Both the position numbers and the translations under genes were made by a program. 64,000 nt of DNA from Microbacterium sp. C7(2022) (GTDB lineage: Bacteria; Actinomycetota; Actinomycetes; Actinomycetales; Microbacteriaceae): positions 372,001-436,000 of the forward strand of contig NZ_JAPEHV010000002.1 of assembly GCF_028823665.1 (NCBI RefSeq), written 5' to 3'. Shown here piece after piece: positions 25,727-33,934 of the stretch. Numbering within the stretch: the stretch's first letter is position 1; each line of letters starts with the position of its first letter. Below the pieces are notes generated by a model. It saw only the letters and a program-made list of their open reading frames with translations, had not been told where the DNA came from and made no database searches.

Positions 25727-27161
25727 CGTCCGCTTTCTGTGCGGACCGAGCCTTGGCTACGGCTGCTGCCGCCCCGGTTCCCGGTCTGTTCTGCTCGACC
25801 CACCCCTCGACGTTTCGCTGAGGAGCCACGCTGATGGCCAACGCACCAGGGGGGACATCTTTACGGATGACCGCCCCCGCGCCGGTCTTCGCGCCGTCAC
25901 CAATCCTAACGGGAGCAACGAACACGTTGTGGGATCCCGAGTGCACCTCGTCCCCGATCACAGTGCGGTGCTTGGTCACGTCGTCGTAGTTCGCGGTGAT
26001 CGCACCGGCTCCGAGATTCACGCCGGTGCCGATGGTCGTGTCTCCGATGTACGACAAGTGCGGCACCTTACTGCGCTCGCCGATCACCGAGTTCTTGGTT
26101 TCGACGAACGTCCCGATCTTGCCCGCGGCACCCAATTCGGTTCCCGGTCGCAGGTAGGCGAACGGCCCGACCGTGGCGCCCGCCCCGATGACGGCGAGCG
26201 TGGCGTCCGTGCGTCGAACGGTGGCGCCTTCGCCGACTTCACAGTCGACCAGGCTCGTGTCGGGGCCGATGATTGCGCCGGATGCCACGGTGGTAGCACG
26301 CAGAATGTGGCTACCCGGCAACACCGTCACGTCTGCGGCGAGGCTCGCGTCCGCATCGATCCACGTCGTCGCCGGATCGAGAATCGTGGCTCCCTCGAGC
26401 TGCCAGTGACGCACAATGCGCGCGTTGAGGATGCGTGCGGCCTCAGCCAACTGGACGCGATCGTTGACGCCGAGCGCCGTCGATGCATCGGGCGCGAGCG
26501 TCGCACTCACCGTCAGCGATGCCTCACGCATCAGCCCGACGACATCGGTGAGGTACATCTCACCCTGTGCGTTGTTCGTGCCCACTTGTGCCAAGTGCGC
26601 GCGCAGAGCGGGCGCGTGGAAGACGTAGACGCCCGCGTTGATTTCGCGAACAGCAGCCTCGTCTGGTGTGGCATCCTTCTGTTCGACAATGCGGGAAACG
26701 GATCCATCCTCGCCCCGAACCACCCGGCCATATCCGGTCGCGTCGTCGAGCAGCGCGCTGAGGAGCGTCGCTCCGGCCGCCGTCTGTCGATGCGTGGCGA
26801 GGAGATCGTGCAGTGCATCAGTCTCGAGCAGGGGGACGTCTCCACTGAGCACCAGTACGTCGCCCTCGAATGCGCCGAGGGCGTCGAGGGCGACCTGGAC
26901 GGCGCGACCGGTGCCGGGGATGTCATCCTGATCCACCACGCGGGCGTCGGGCACCGCTGCGACAACCGACGCCGCCACGAGATCGCGCTCGTGACGCACG
27001 ACCACGGTGATGCTCTCGGGCGAAAGTTCGCCTGCGGTGGCGAGCACATGGCCGATCAGCGGTCGTCCGCCGATCTGATGCAGCATCTTCGGCAACGTCG
27101 ACTTCATGCGCGTGCCCTGTCCGGCAGCGAGGACAATCACGGCAAGCGGCGTACCAGTCAT
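25698..27161 (-). CDS. glmU: bifunctional GlmU: N-acetylglucosamine-1-phosphate uridylyltransferase/glucosamine-1-phosphate acetyltransferase
   Basis: 487 residues. Makes UDP-GlcNAc for peptidoglycan. The N-terminal half has LAVIVLAAGQGTRMKSTLPK; the C-terminal half is a hexapeptide beta-helix with the acetyl-CoA/GlcN-1-P region ANYDDVTKHRTVIGDEVHSGS. The frame is open to 27194 through the tRNA, but family alignment needs the ATG at 27161. That ATG begins one base past the discriminator of tRNA-Gln, and the only Shine-Dalgarno-like sequence (GGCGGAG) is the tRNA acceptor strand itself. Confidence 0.95.
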   Translation of the reverse strand: MTGTPLAVIVLAAGQGTRMKSTLPKMLHQIGGRPLIGHVLATAGELSPESITVVVRHERDLVAASVVAAVPDARVVDQDDIPGTGRAVQVALDALGAFEGDVLVLSGDVPLLETDALHDLLATHRQTAAGATLLSALLDDATGYGRVVRGEDGSVSRIVEQKDATPDEAAVREINAGVYVFHAPALRAHLAQVGTNNAQGEMYLTDVVGLMREASLTVSATLAPDASTALGVNDRVQLAEAARILNARIVRHWQLEGATILDPATTWIDADASLAADVTVLPGSHILRATTVASGAIIGPDTSLVDCEVGEGATVRRTDATLAVIGAGATVGPFAYLRPGTELGAAGKIGTFVETKNSVIGERSKVPHLSYIGDTTIGTGVNLGAGAITANYDDVTKHRTVIGDEVHSGSHNVFVAPVRIGDGAKTGAGAVIRKDVPPGALAISVAPQRNVEGWVEQNRPGTGAAAAVAKARSAQKADDGAQEEEDR

Positions 27162-27162
27162 G

Positions 27163-27234
27163 CTCCGCCGCCAGGACTCGAACCTAGACTTCACAGCTCC
27201 AAAGGCTGTCGTGCTGCCATTACACTACGGCGGA
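27163..27234 (-). tRNA. tRNA-Gln (anticodon TTG)
   Basis: 72 nt on the minus strand. The acceptor stem pairs TCCGCCG with CGGCGGA, discriminator G. The anticodon arm is ACAGC-CTTTGGA-GCTGT, giving anticodon TTG, which reads CAA. The T arm is CTAGG-TTCGAGT-CCTGG, with one T-G pair. CCA is not encoded; the genome continues CAT, where AT is the beginning of the glmU start codon. Confidence 0.95.
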
Positions 27235-27312
27235 CCGCCACCGAACGGTGACCGCCTCTTAGTCTGCCAGATCCCACCGGGGTCCCCGTGACGCGGCCGC
27301 CATGCCAACGCC

Positions 27313-27318
27313 GATAAT
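27313..27318 (+). promoter_or_regulatory. -10 box of the MarR-family gene, leaderless register
   Basis: GATAAT ends 7 nt before the ATG at 27325. Confidence 0.5.
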
Positions 27319-27324
27319 GGACGC

Positions 27325-27822
27325 ATGCGGCCAGAAGCAGACGAAGTCGACCGGATCGTCGAGGCGTGGGGTTCCCAGCGCCCCGACCTCGACTTCTCGC
27401 CCCTGGGGGTGTTGTCTCGCGTCGACCGGCTGTCACGGCACCTCGATCGCGCACGTCGCGACGCGTTCCGCCGGAGCGAACTCGAGCCCTGGGAGTGGGA
27501 CGTCCTGTCCGCGCTTCGCCGCGCGGGCGAGCCGTTTCAGCTCAGCCCGAAACAGTTGCTGCAGCAGACGCTCGTCTCCAGCGGCACCATGACCAACCGC
27601 ATCGACCGTCTCGTGGGACGCCGTTTGGTGCGGCGCGAAGCCGACCCGGGTGACGGCCGCAGCGTCCTGGTGACGATGACCGACGAGGGTCGCACGCGGG
27701 TGGATGCCGCCATCACCCGGCTCGTCGATGCTGAGGCACTCATCCTCGATGCCCTCTCTCGGGCCGAGAGTGAACGACTTGCGGCGCTGCTGCGCAAGCT
27801 GAGCGTCGGCTTCGACGCCTGA
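27325..27822 (+). CDS. MarR-family transcriptional regulator
   Basis: 165 residues. The winged-helix core is clear: LEPWEWDVLSALRRAGEPFQLSPKQL, recognition region SSGTMTNRIDRLVGRRLVRR and the wing ADPGDGRSVLVTMTDEGR, flanked by dimerisation helices. Such dimers usually repress nearby efflux or metabolic genes and respond to small ligands. It is convergent with an ABC-F gene (18 bp apart) and divergent from tRNA-Gln/glmU. No palindromic operator was identified in the 90-bp upstream gap. Confidence 0.93.
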   Translation: MRPEADEVDRIVEAWGSQRPDLDFSPLGVLSRVDRLSRHLDRARRDAFRRSELEPWEWDVLSALRRAGEPFQLSPKQLLQQTLVSSGTMTNRIDRLVGRRLVRREADPGDGRSVLVTMTDEGRTRVDAAITRLVDAEALILDALSRAESERLAALLRKLSVGFDA

Positions 27823-27840
27823 GCATCACGGCTCAGCGGC

Positions 27841-29643
27841 TCAGCCCACCTGCTCCCCCACCACGAACCAGCGTTCTTCCACGCCGTCACGCTCAGATTC
27901 GAGCTCGCCGATGCGCGCCATCTCGGCACCGAGTCCGACGTAGTCGGACTGATCATGATCTGCCAGCGCGATGCGCGCCGCGGCGATCTGCTGTTCGAGC
28001 TTCTCCAGTCGTCGCTCCAAGGATGCGAGCTCTTTCTGCGCCGCGCGCAAATCGGCGCCGGCAAGAGTGGACGTCGACCGCGGACCAGGTGACGCATCGT
28101 CGCGCGGCGGCGCAGCATCGGCTGACCGTTCACGCTCTCGGAGGCGCAGATACTCGTCGACGCCACCGGGGAGATGACGGACGTGTCCTGACAGGATGGC
28201 GAACTGTTGGTCGGTGACCCGCTCGAGGAAGTATCTGTCGTGCGAGACCACCAAGAGTGTGCCGGGCCACGTGTCGAGCAGGTCTTCCATCGCGGCGAGC
28301 ATGTCGGTGTCGAGGTCGTTCGTGGGCTCATCGAGAATCAGGACGTTGGGCTGCTCGAGCAGGATCAGCAGCAGTTGCAGCCGTCGCTTCTGCCCGCCGG
28401 ACAGATCCTTCACGGGCGTCGACAGTTGCGCCGCCGAAAATCCCATCCGTTCGAGTAGCTGCCCCGGGGTCAGCTCGGCCGCCTTGCTCCCCGCGCCGAA
28501 CGTGTACGTGGTGCGAAGACCCGCGATTACGACGCGTACGGGGTCGTTCAGGTGCTCCTCGAGCTCGTCGAGGCGCTGTGTCAGGGTGGCGATCTTTACC
28601 GTCTTCCCGCGCTTGATGCGCCCCGTGGTCGGCGCCACCTCGCCCGAGATCAGCCCGAGAAGGGTCGACTTTCCTGCTCCGTTGACACCGAGAATCCCGG
28701 TGCGCTCTCCCGGTGCAACACGCCACTCGAAGGGCGAGAGCACCTGACGCTCGCCGTAGCTCACCCCGGTATCGAGGAGGTCGACGACGTCCTTGCCCAG
28801 TCGTGAAACAGCGAGTGACTGCAACGAGACTGCGTCGCGGATCTCGGGGACATCTGCGATGAGTTCGTTCGCGGCGTCGATTCGGAACTTGGGTTTCGAC
28901 GTGCGTGCGGGGGCGCCACGACGCAGCCACGCGAGTTCTTTGCGTGCGAGGTTCTGACGACGCTGCTCGACGACGGCGGCTTGGCGATCGCGCTCCACCC
29001 GTTGCAGGATGTACGCCGCATAGCCCCCGTCGAAGGGCTCGACGATACGGTCGTGGACCTCCCACGTCTTGGTGCACACTTCGTCGAGGAACCACCGGTC
29101 GTGAGTCACGACGAGCAGGCCACCGCTGGAAGGCGACCACCGCCGCTTGAGATGGTCGGCCAGCCACGCGATCGCCTCGACGTCGAGGTGGTTCGTGGGC
29201 TCGTCGAGGAACACGACATCGTGATCCTCAACGAGGAGGGCCGCCAGGGCGACACGTCGTCGCTGGCCACCGGAGAGTCCCGTGACCGGACCCTCCCAGG
29301 GAATGTCGGCGAGGAGTCCTGAGATCACGTCGCGCGTACGTGCGTCGCCCGCCCATTCGTGCTCGTCACGGTCTCCGACGACGCTCGCTGCGACGGTGCG
29401 GGTGTCGTCGAGGGTGTCCTGTTGGTCGAGCACGCCGACCCGCACTCCCCCGCGGACTGTCACCCGCCCGGAATCGGGCGCGAGTCGACCGGCGAGCATA
29501 GCCATGAGGCTGGACTTGCCGTCGCCGTTGCGGCCGACGATTCCGATGCGATCTCCCTCGTCAATGCCGAGGGAAACGCCGTCGAAGACGACCTTGGTGG
29601 GGAACTCGAGGTGAAGCGCTTCCGCGCCGAGAAGATGTGCCAT
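27841..29643 (-). CDS. ABC-F family ATPase (ribosome-associated type)
   Basis: 600 residues, soluble, two ABC domains and no membrane segments. First domain: Walker A VGRNGDGKSSLMAML, signature LSGGQRRRVALAALL, Walker B VVFLDEPTNHLD. Interdomain linker rich in Arg/Lys (VERDRQAAVVEQRRQNLARKELAWLRRG). Second domain: VNGAGKSTLLGLIS, LSGGQKRRLQLLLIL, VLILDEPTNDLD. A C-terminal coiled coil (RAAQKELASLERRLEKLEQQ) resembles Uup. ABC-F proteins act in the ribosomal E site in translation or antibiotic resistance. A strong hairpin ends only 14 bp before the ATG, with GGAGG between. Confidence 0.93.
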   Translation of the reverse strand: MAHLLGAEALHLEFPTKVVFDGVSLGIDEGDRIGIVGRNGDGKSSLMAMLAGRLAPDSGRVTVRGGVRVGVLDQQDTLDDTRTVAASVVGDRDEHEWAGDARTRDVISGLLADIPWEGPVTGLSGGQRRRVALAALLVEDHDVVFLDEPTNHLDVEAIAWLADHLKRRWSPSSGGLLVVTHDRWFLDEVCTKTWEVHDRIVEPFDGGYAAYILQRVERDRQAAVVEQRRQNLARKELAWLRRGAPARTSKPKFRIDAANELIADVPEIRDAVSLQSLAVSRLGKDVVDLLDTGVSYGERQVLSPFEWRVAPGERTGILGVNGAGKSTLLGLISGEVAPTTGRIKRGKTVKIATLTQRLDELEEHLNDPVRVVIAGLRTTYTFGAGSKAAELTPGQLLERMGFSAAQLSTPVKDLSGGQKRRLQLLLILLEQPNVLILDEPTNDLDTDMLAAMEDLLDTWPGTLLVVSHDRYFLERVTDQQFAILSGHVRHLPGGVDEYLRLRERERSADAAPPRDDASPGPRSTSTLAGADLRAAQKELASLERRLEKLEQQIAAARIALADHDQSDYVGLGAEMARIGELESERDGVEERWFVVGEQVG

Positions 29644-29657
29644 GTTCCCTCCAGGCT

Positions 29658-29693
29658 AGGCGAGGGCGTGCGCACTCGCGCACGCCCTCGCCT
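29658..29693 (-). terminator. strong hairpin after the osmoprotectant operon, directly before the ABC-F gene
   Basis: A perfect 16-bp stem (arms 29658-29673 and 29678-29693) with loop ACTC, about 10 bp after the binding-protein stop. It would end the osmoprotectant transcript. It leaves almost no room for an ABC-F promoter downstream, so it may also act as an attenuator. Confidence 0.7.
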
Positions 29694-29702
29694 GTGCACG
29701 GG

Positions 29703-30626
29703 TCAGAGGCCCTGTTCCTCCAACCATGCCGCGGCGATGTCGGCGGACGACATCTGCTCCTCGGTGCTCTGGACGTTGAGCGCAACCAGACCTTCCGGTG
29801 TCAGCGCCGCGCTCACGGGGTTGATGACATCAGCGATCTCATCGGCGATGTCGGCATTCACGACCGGCACCACATTCGAGGCGAGGAACAGCCCTTCGGG
29901 GTCTTCAAGCACCACGAGGCCTGAGGTCTCGATGCGCGGGTCGGCCGTGTAGATGTTCGCGAGATTGACCGTGCCAGCGACCAGGTCTTCGAACGTGGTG
30001 TCACCCGTGGCCTGGAATCCAACCTCGATCCCGTAGACGCTGAGCAGCCCTTCGGGGCCGTACTCCCGCGCCTCCAGCTCGGGCGGTCCGCCGAGAACCA
30101 ACTCCTCGCTGACGTTCGCGAGATCGGCGATCGTGGTCAAGGAGTTCGCCTCGGCGAACTCTGCCGTCACGGTGTACGAGTCCTGATCGCTCGCGCTGGA
30201 CACATCGAGCACCGTAATGCCATCGGGCAGCGCATCCGCAAGAGCCGCGTTGACATCTTCCGCAGATCGGGCGTCAGTCTCGGGGTCGAAGTACTGCAGC
30301 AGGTTTCCGGTGTACTCGGGGAACAGCGTGATGTCGCCGCTCTCGATCGAGGGCATGTAGGCGTCGCGCTGACCGATCTGGAACTGGCGCTCGACGTCGA
30401 AGCCGGCGTTCTCCAGCGCTTGCGCGTAGATCTCGGCGATGATCTCGTTCGAGTAGTAGGCCTGTGAGCCAACGACGATCGTGTCGGTCGTCGTCGAGGA
30501 ATCGCCGTCGTCAGGCTCGCTCTCCAGCGGGTTGCTGGACGCGCATCCTGCTAACGCAAGGCTCGCACCAGCGAGGATCGCGGCGGTCCGGACGAGGCGA
30601 AGTCGTGAGTGTCGTGCTGTGGACAT
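29703..30626 (-). CDS. osmoprotectant ABC transporter substrate-binding lipoprotein, OpuBC/OpuCC type
   Basis: 307 residues. Signal peptide with lipobox LAGC and lipidated Cys28, then an OpuAC-type fold: TIVVGSQAYYSNEIIAEIYAQ, FPEYTGNLLQYFDPE, and LVVLEDPEGLFLASNVVPVV. Binds a quaternary ammonium solute such as glycine betaine, choline or carnitine outside the membrane; which one cannot be read from sequence. It is last in a four-gene unit: ATPase, permease, permease, binding protein. Confidence 0.92.
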   Translation of the reverse strand: MSTARHSRLRLVRTAAILAGASLALAGCASSNPLESEPDDGDSSTTTDTIVVGSQAYYSNEIIAEIYAQALENAGFDVERQFQIGQRDAYMPSIESGDITLFPEYTGNLLQYFDPETDARSAEDVNAALADALPDGITVLDVSSASDQDSYTVTAEFAEANSLTTIADLANVSEELVLGGPPELEAREYGPEGLLSVYGIEVGFQATGDTTFEDLVAGTVNLANIYTADPRIETSGLVVLEDPEGLFLASNVVPVVNADIADEIADVINPVSAALTPEGLVALNVQSTEEQMSSADIAAAWLEEQGL

Positions 30627-30656
30627 GGTGACTGCTTCCTTTCTTGAGGGACGTAA

Positions 30657-31355
30657 CTAACGCGTGGTGGAAACGATGTCGGCCGGGGTGACGCGCACTC
30701 CGCGCGGCACCGCGGCATGCTGGGCAAGGGCGAGAAGAGCGTCGAGAACGAGAGCAAGCGCGGCAACCAACAGCGCACCTCCGAGCACCTGATCGAATCG
30801 CTGGAGCGGAATGCCCTGGATGATGGGCCAGCCGAGTCCGCCCAGATTCACGTAGGCCGCGATCGTCACCGTCGACACGACCTGAAGGGTGGCCGATCTC
30901 AGCCCGCCAATCAGGAGCGGCAGCCCCAGGGGCACTTCGACTTTGAAGAGGATCTGCCACTCGGTCATGCCCATGGCCCGCGCCGCGTCGACGACGCGGC
31001 GGTCGATCGCTTCGAACCCCGAGTAGGCACCGGCCAACAGGGACGGGATCGCAAGGACGACGAAAGTGACGAACGCCGCCTCGGGCTTGTGGAGAACCCC
31101 GAACACGAGCACGAGAAGTATGAGCAGACCGAACGCGGGAATCGCGCGTGCCGCCCCGGAGAGGGCCACGGCCGCCTCGCGCCCGCGGCCGGTGTGACCG
31201 ATCCACCAGCCGAGCGGGATCGCGACGACCGCAGCGATGACCACGGAGACGACCGTGTAAAACAGTTGCTGCGCGAGCAGGATCTGCAGCGAGTACGGAC
31301 CTTGCAGTCGCTCGGGTGAGAACAGCCAGGCGAAGGCCTCCGCGATCAGGTTCAT
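30657..31355 (-). CDS. osmoprotectant ABC transporter permease (second)
   Basis: 232 residues with about five to six hydrophobic segments. The BPD_transp_1 signature lies at DAARAMGMTEWQILFKVEVPLGLPLLIGGL, the cytoplasmic coupling loop that meets the ATPase. Its start overlaps the stop of the first permease by 4 bp. Ends 30 bp before the binding-protein gene. Pairs with the other permease as a heterodimer, as in OpuB/OpuC. Confidence 0.93.
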   Translation of the reverse strand: MNLIAEAFAWLFSPERLQGPYSLQILLAQQLFYTVVSVVIAAVVAIPLGWWIGHTGRGREAAVALSGAARAIPAFGLLILLVLVFGVLHKPEAAFVTFVVLAIPSLLAGAYSGFEAIDRRVVDAARAMGMTEWQILFKVEVPLGLPLLIGGLRSATLQVVSTVTIAAYVNLGGLGWPIIQGIPLQRFDQVLGGALLVAALALVLDALLALAQHAAVPRGVRVTPADIVSTTR

Positions 31356-32107
31356 CGCTGCACCCCCGCGGGGCTTGCGGCGGTCGCGACCTGGTCAGGT
31401 CCCGACACCCCGGCCGCGTCCCCCCGAGCACCTCTCGCGTCAGGCGAACCCTTTGCCGTCGCAACGCCGGGCGTGGTCTTGCGCGTCCAGGGGAGCACAA
31501 TCCGCGAGAGAAGAACCAACAGCGCGTCGAGGATCAACGCAATAACCACGACCGCAATAATCCCGGCCAGGACCTCCGCGATGATGCGGCGCTGCAGACC
31601 ATTCGTGAACAGGTAACCCAGGTTGGTCACGCCCACCAAGATGCCTACCGTCGCAAGCGAGATCGTGCTCACGGTGGCTACGCGGAGCCCGGCGAGAATG
31701 ACCGGTCCCGCCAAGGGAAGATCAACACGCCAGAATCGACGCGTTGAACCGAACCCCATCGCTGTGGCCGACTGTCGCACAGACTCGTCAACGGAATCGA
31801 GTCCGTCAGCCACCGAACGGACGAGGATCGCCACCACGTAGATCGTGAGCGCGACGATCAGGTTGAGTTCGCTCGTCACCCGATACCCCACCAGCGTGGG
31901 AAGCAGAATCAACAGCGCGAGGGAAGGGATGGTGTAGAGCAGCCCCGTAATGGTGATCACCCATCCGCGCAAGAGCCGGTAGCGCCACGCCACCCAGCCC
32001 AACGGCACCGAGAGCACCAGGCCCACGAGCACTGCGATCACGCTCTGCCGCAGGTGATCAGCGGAGAGTGTGAGGATCAGCCCGAGGTTGTCGAAGATCC
32101 ACTGCAC
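31352..32107 (-). CDS. osmoprotectant ABC transporter permease (first)
   Basis: 251 residues, several membrane spans (SVIAVLVGLVLSVPLGWVAW; GWVITITGLLYTIPSLALLIL). The coupling loop is QSATAMGFGSTRRFWRVDLPLAGPVILAGL. The C-terminal 30 or so residues are a polar Gly/Ala/Asp tail without a match to the second permease. The GTG start lies 1 bp after the ATPase stop. Confidence 0.93.
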   Translation of the reverse strand: MQWIFDNLGLILTLSADHLRQSVIAVLVGLVLSVPLGWVAWRYRLLRGWVITITGLLYTIPSLALLILLPTLVGYRVTSELNLIVALTIYVVAILVRSVADGLDSVDESVRQSATAMGFGSTRRFWRVDLPLAGPVILAGLRVATVSTISLATVGILVGVTNLGYLFTNGLQRRIIAEVLAGIIAVVVIALILDALLVLLSRIVLPWTRKTTPGVATAKGSPDARGARGDAAGVSGPDQVATAASPAGVQR

Positions 32108-32108
32108 G

Positions 32109-32930
32109 TCACGTGCCGTCCTTCACCAGCATCCCGCGCACACGCCCCTCGGCATCGACGACCGCGTCGCCATGCGGTGTGGATCGCAGCGCCAGCGCAC
32201 GTTTGCCGTCCTGTGCTCCGATGAACTTGGCCACGAAATCGTTCGCCGGCGCCTCGATGATCTCGTCGGGCGTACCCGACTGTGCGATCTGCGCCCCGCG
32301 TTGCAGGATGACCACCTGGTCGCCGAGAAGGAACGCTTCGTCGATGTCGTGTGTGACGAAGACGATCGTCTTTCCGATCTCGCGCTGCAGACGCAGCAAT
32401 TCTTCCTGCAGTTCGGCGCGCACGATCGGGTCGACGGCACCGAACGGTTCGTCCATCAACAGGATGTTGGGGTCTGCGGCCAGTCCCCGAGCCACGCCGA
32501 CGCGTTGCTGTTGCCCACCGGAAAGCTGGTGCGGGTACTTGCCCGCCATCGCGGCATCCAACCCCACCGTCTCCATCAGCTCGAGCGCCCGGTTGCGTGC
32601 CTCGCGCCGCGACGTCCCTCGCAACACGGGGACGGTCGCCACGTTGTCGAGCACGGTGAAGTGCGGAAGAAGCCCCGAATTCTGCATGACATAGCCGATG
32701 CTGCGGCGCAGTGCGACGGGCTCGCGTGTGGCGATGTCGTCGCCGTCGATGCGGATCACACCCGACGTCGCATCCACCATGCGGTTGATCATTCGCAACA
32801 ACGTGGTCTTGCCGCACCCCGACGACCCAACGAGCACCGTGGTCTTATGCGCGGGCATGACCAGGCTGAAGTCCGATACCGCGGCGGTGCCGTCCGGGAA
32901 TTTCTTATCTACGTGTTCGAACTCGATCAT
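32109..32930 (-). CDS. osmoprotectant ABC transporter ATP-binding protein, OpuBA/OpuCA type
   Basis: 273 residues. Walker A VGSSGCGKTTLLRMINRMVD, Q-loop GYVMQNSGLLPHF, signature QLSGGQQQRVGVARGLA, Walker B ILLMDEPFGAVD, H-loop VTHDIDEAF. The C-terminus is short and lacks the tandem CBS domains of longer OpuA/OpuC ATPases, so ionic-strength sensing through CBS is not expected. ATG 32930 begins the family sequence (MIEFEHVDKKFPDGT) and has GGGGGTGG before it; a GTG at 32945 is an alternative. First gene of the unit. Confidence 0.93.
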   Translation of the reverse strand: MIEFEHVDKKFPDGTAAVSDFSLVMPAHKTTVLVGSSGCGKTTLLRMINRMVDATSGVIRIDGDDIATREPVALRRSIGYVMQNSGLLPHFTVLDNVATVPVLRGTSRREARNRALELMETVGLDAAMAGKYPHQLSGGQQQRVGVARGLAADPNILLMDEPFGAVDPIVRAELQEELLRLQREIGKTIVFVTHDIDEAFLLGDQVVILQRGAQIAQSGTPDEIIEAPANDFVAKFIGAQDGKRALALRSTPHGDAVVDAEGRVRGMLVKDGT

Positions 32931-33004
32931 GTGGTCCACCCCCACTGGGTCGAATTCGAGCGTATCGGACGCCTGCGACCCTGGAGCCGGACGGCCGAAG
33001 TGTG

Positions 33005-33934
33005 CTAAGCGAGCACGCGCGCTCCGTGCACAGGCCCGTGCACGTGCAGTGCTGCGTACCCCGACGCAGCCAACGAGATCTGCAGATCCAGGGCCGCATC
33101 GCGATCCTCCGCGAGGAAGGCGATGGTCGGCCCAGAGCCCGACACGATGCCAGCCAGCGCACCGGATCGCTCGCCCAACTCGATCGTGGTCCGCAGCTCG
33201 GGACGCAAGGCGAGCGCTGCTACTTGCAGGTCGTTGCGCATATGCTCGGCGAGCGCGCGTGCATCCCCCGCGCGGAGAGCGTGCAGGACGCCGGGTTCGA
33301 CATCGCGAATGTCTTCCCGCCCCTCGGGCGCCAGACCGTCGTCACGCTGTGCATCCAGATGGCCGTATACCTCGGGAGTTGACAAGCCGTCTCCGGTGGT
33401 CACGATGACCCATTCGAACCTGCCCTGCGCCAGAGCCGGGCGCAGCTCGTCGCCGCGTCCGGTGCCTATGGCGGTTCCCCCCATCAGCGCGAAGGGCACG
33501 TCGGCGCCGAGCTTCGCGCCCATCGCCAGCAGACGGGCTGTACCCAGGTCAGCGCCTAAGAGCGCATCTACCGCCACGAGGGCGGCGGCGGCATCCGCAG
33601 ATCCTCCGCCCATTCCGCCCGCGACGGGAACGTTCTTGACGATGTCGAGGTGCACCCCGCCGCGGTAGCCCACTTCGCGCGCGACCATCCGTGCCGCGCG
33701 AACGGCGAGGTTCCGGTCATCGCACGGAACTGTGGAGACATCGACACTGCCCGAGACGGCGATCGTGAACGCATCGGATGGCTCTGCCCACACGTCTTCG
33801 TACAGTGAGACCGCCTGGTAGGCCGAGGCGACATCGTGGTAGCCGTCGTCCCCGAGCGGACCGACCTCGAAGAAGAGGTTCAGCTTGCCGGGAGCACGAA
33901 CGTGCACGCCCGTGGTGGGCATCGCCTGGCTCAT
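33005..33934 (-). CDS. ispE: 4-diphosphocytidyl-2-C-methyl-D-erythritol kinase
   Basis: 309 residues, GHMP kinase superfamily. Phosphorylates CDP-ME in the MEP pathway to isoprenoid precursors. The N-terminal VRAPGKLNLFFEVG carries the conserved Lys/Asn pair; the ATP-binding loop is VPVAGGMGGGSADAAAALVA; the C-terminal GIVSGSGPTIAFL is the third GHMP motif. Its ATG overlaps the stop of the upstream aldo/keto reductase (ATGA), so translation should be coupled. Confidence 0.96.
   Translation of the reverse strand: MSQAMPTTGVHVRAPGKLNLFFEVGPLGDDGYHDVASAYQAVSLYEDVWAEPSDAFTIAVSGSVDVSTVPCDDRNLAVRAARMVAREVGYRGGVHLDIVKNVPVAGGMGGGSADAAAALVAVDALLGADLGTARLLAMGAKLGADVPFALMGGTAIGTGRGDELRPALAQGRFEWVIVTTGDGLSTPEVYGHLDAQRDDGLAPEGREDIRDVEPGVLHALRAGDARALAEHMRNDLQVAALALRPELRTTIELGERSGALAGIVSGSGPTIAFLAEDRDAALDLQISLAASGYAALHVHGPVHGARVLA

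Noticed and set aside
27823..27840. CTGAGC/GCTCAG repeat between marR and the ABC-F gene as a terminator
   Set aside because: A six-pair stem that overlaps the marR stop; too weak to call.
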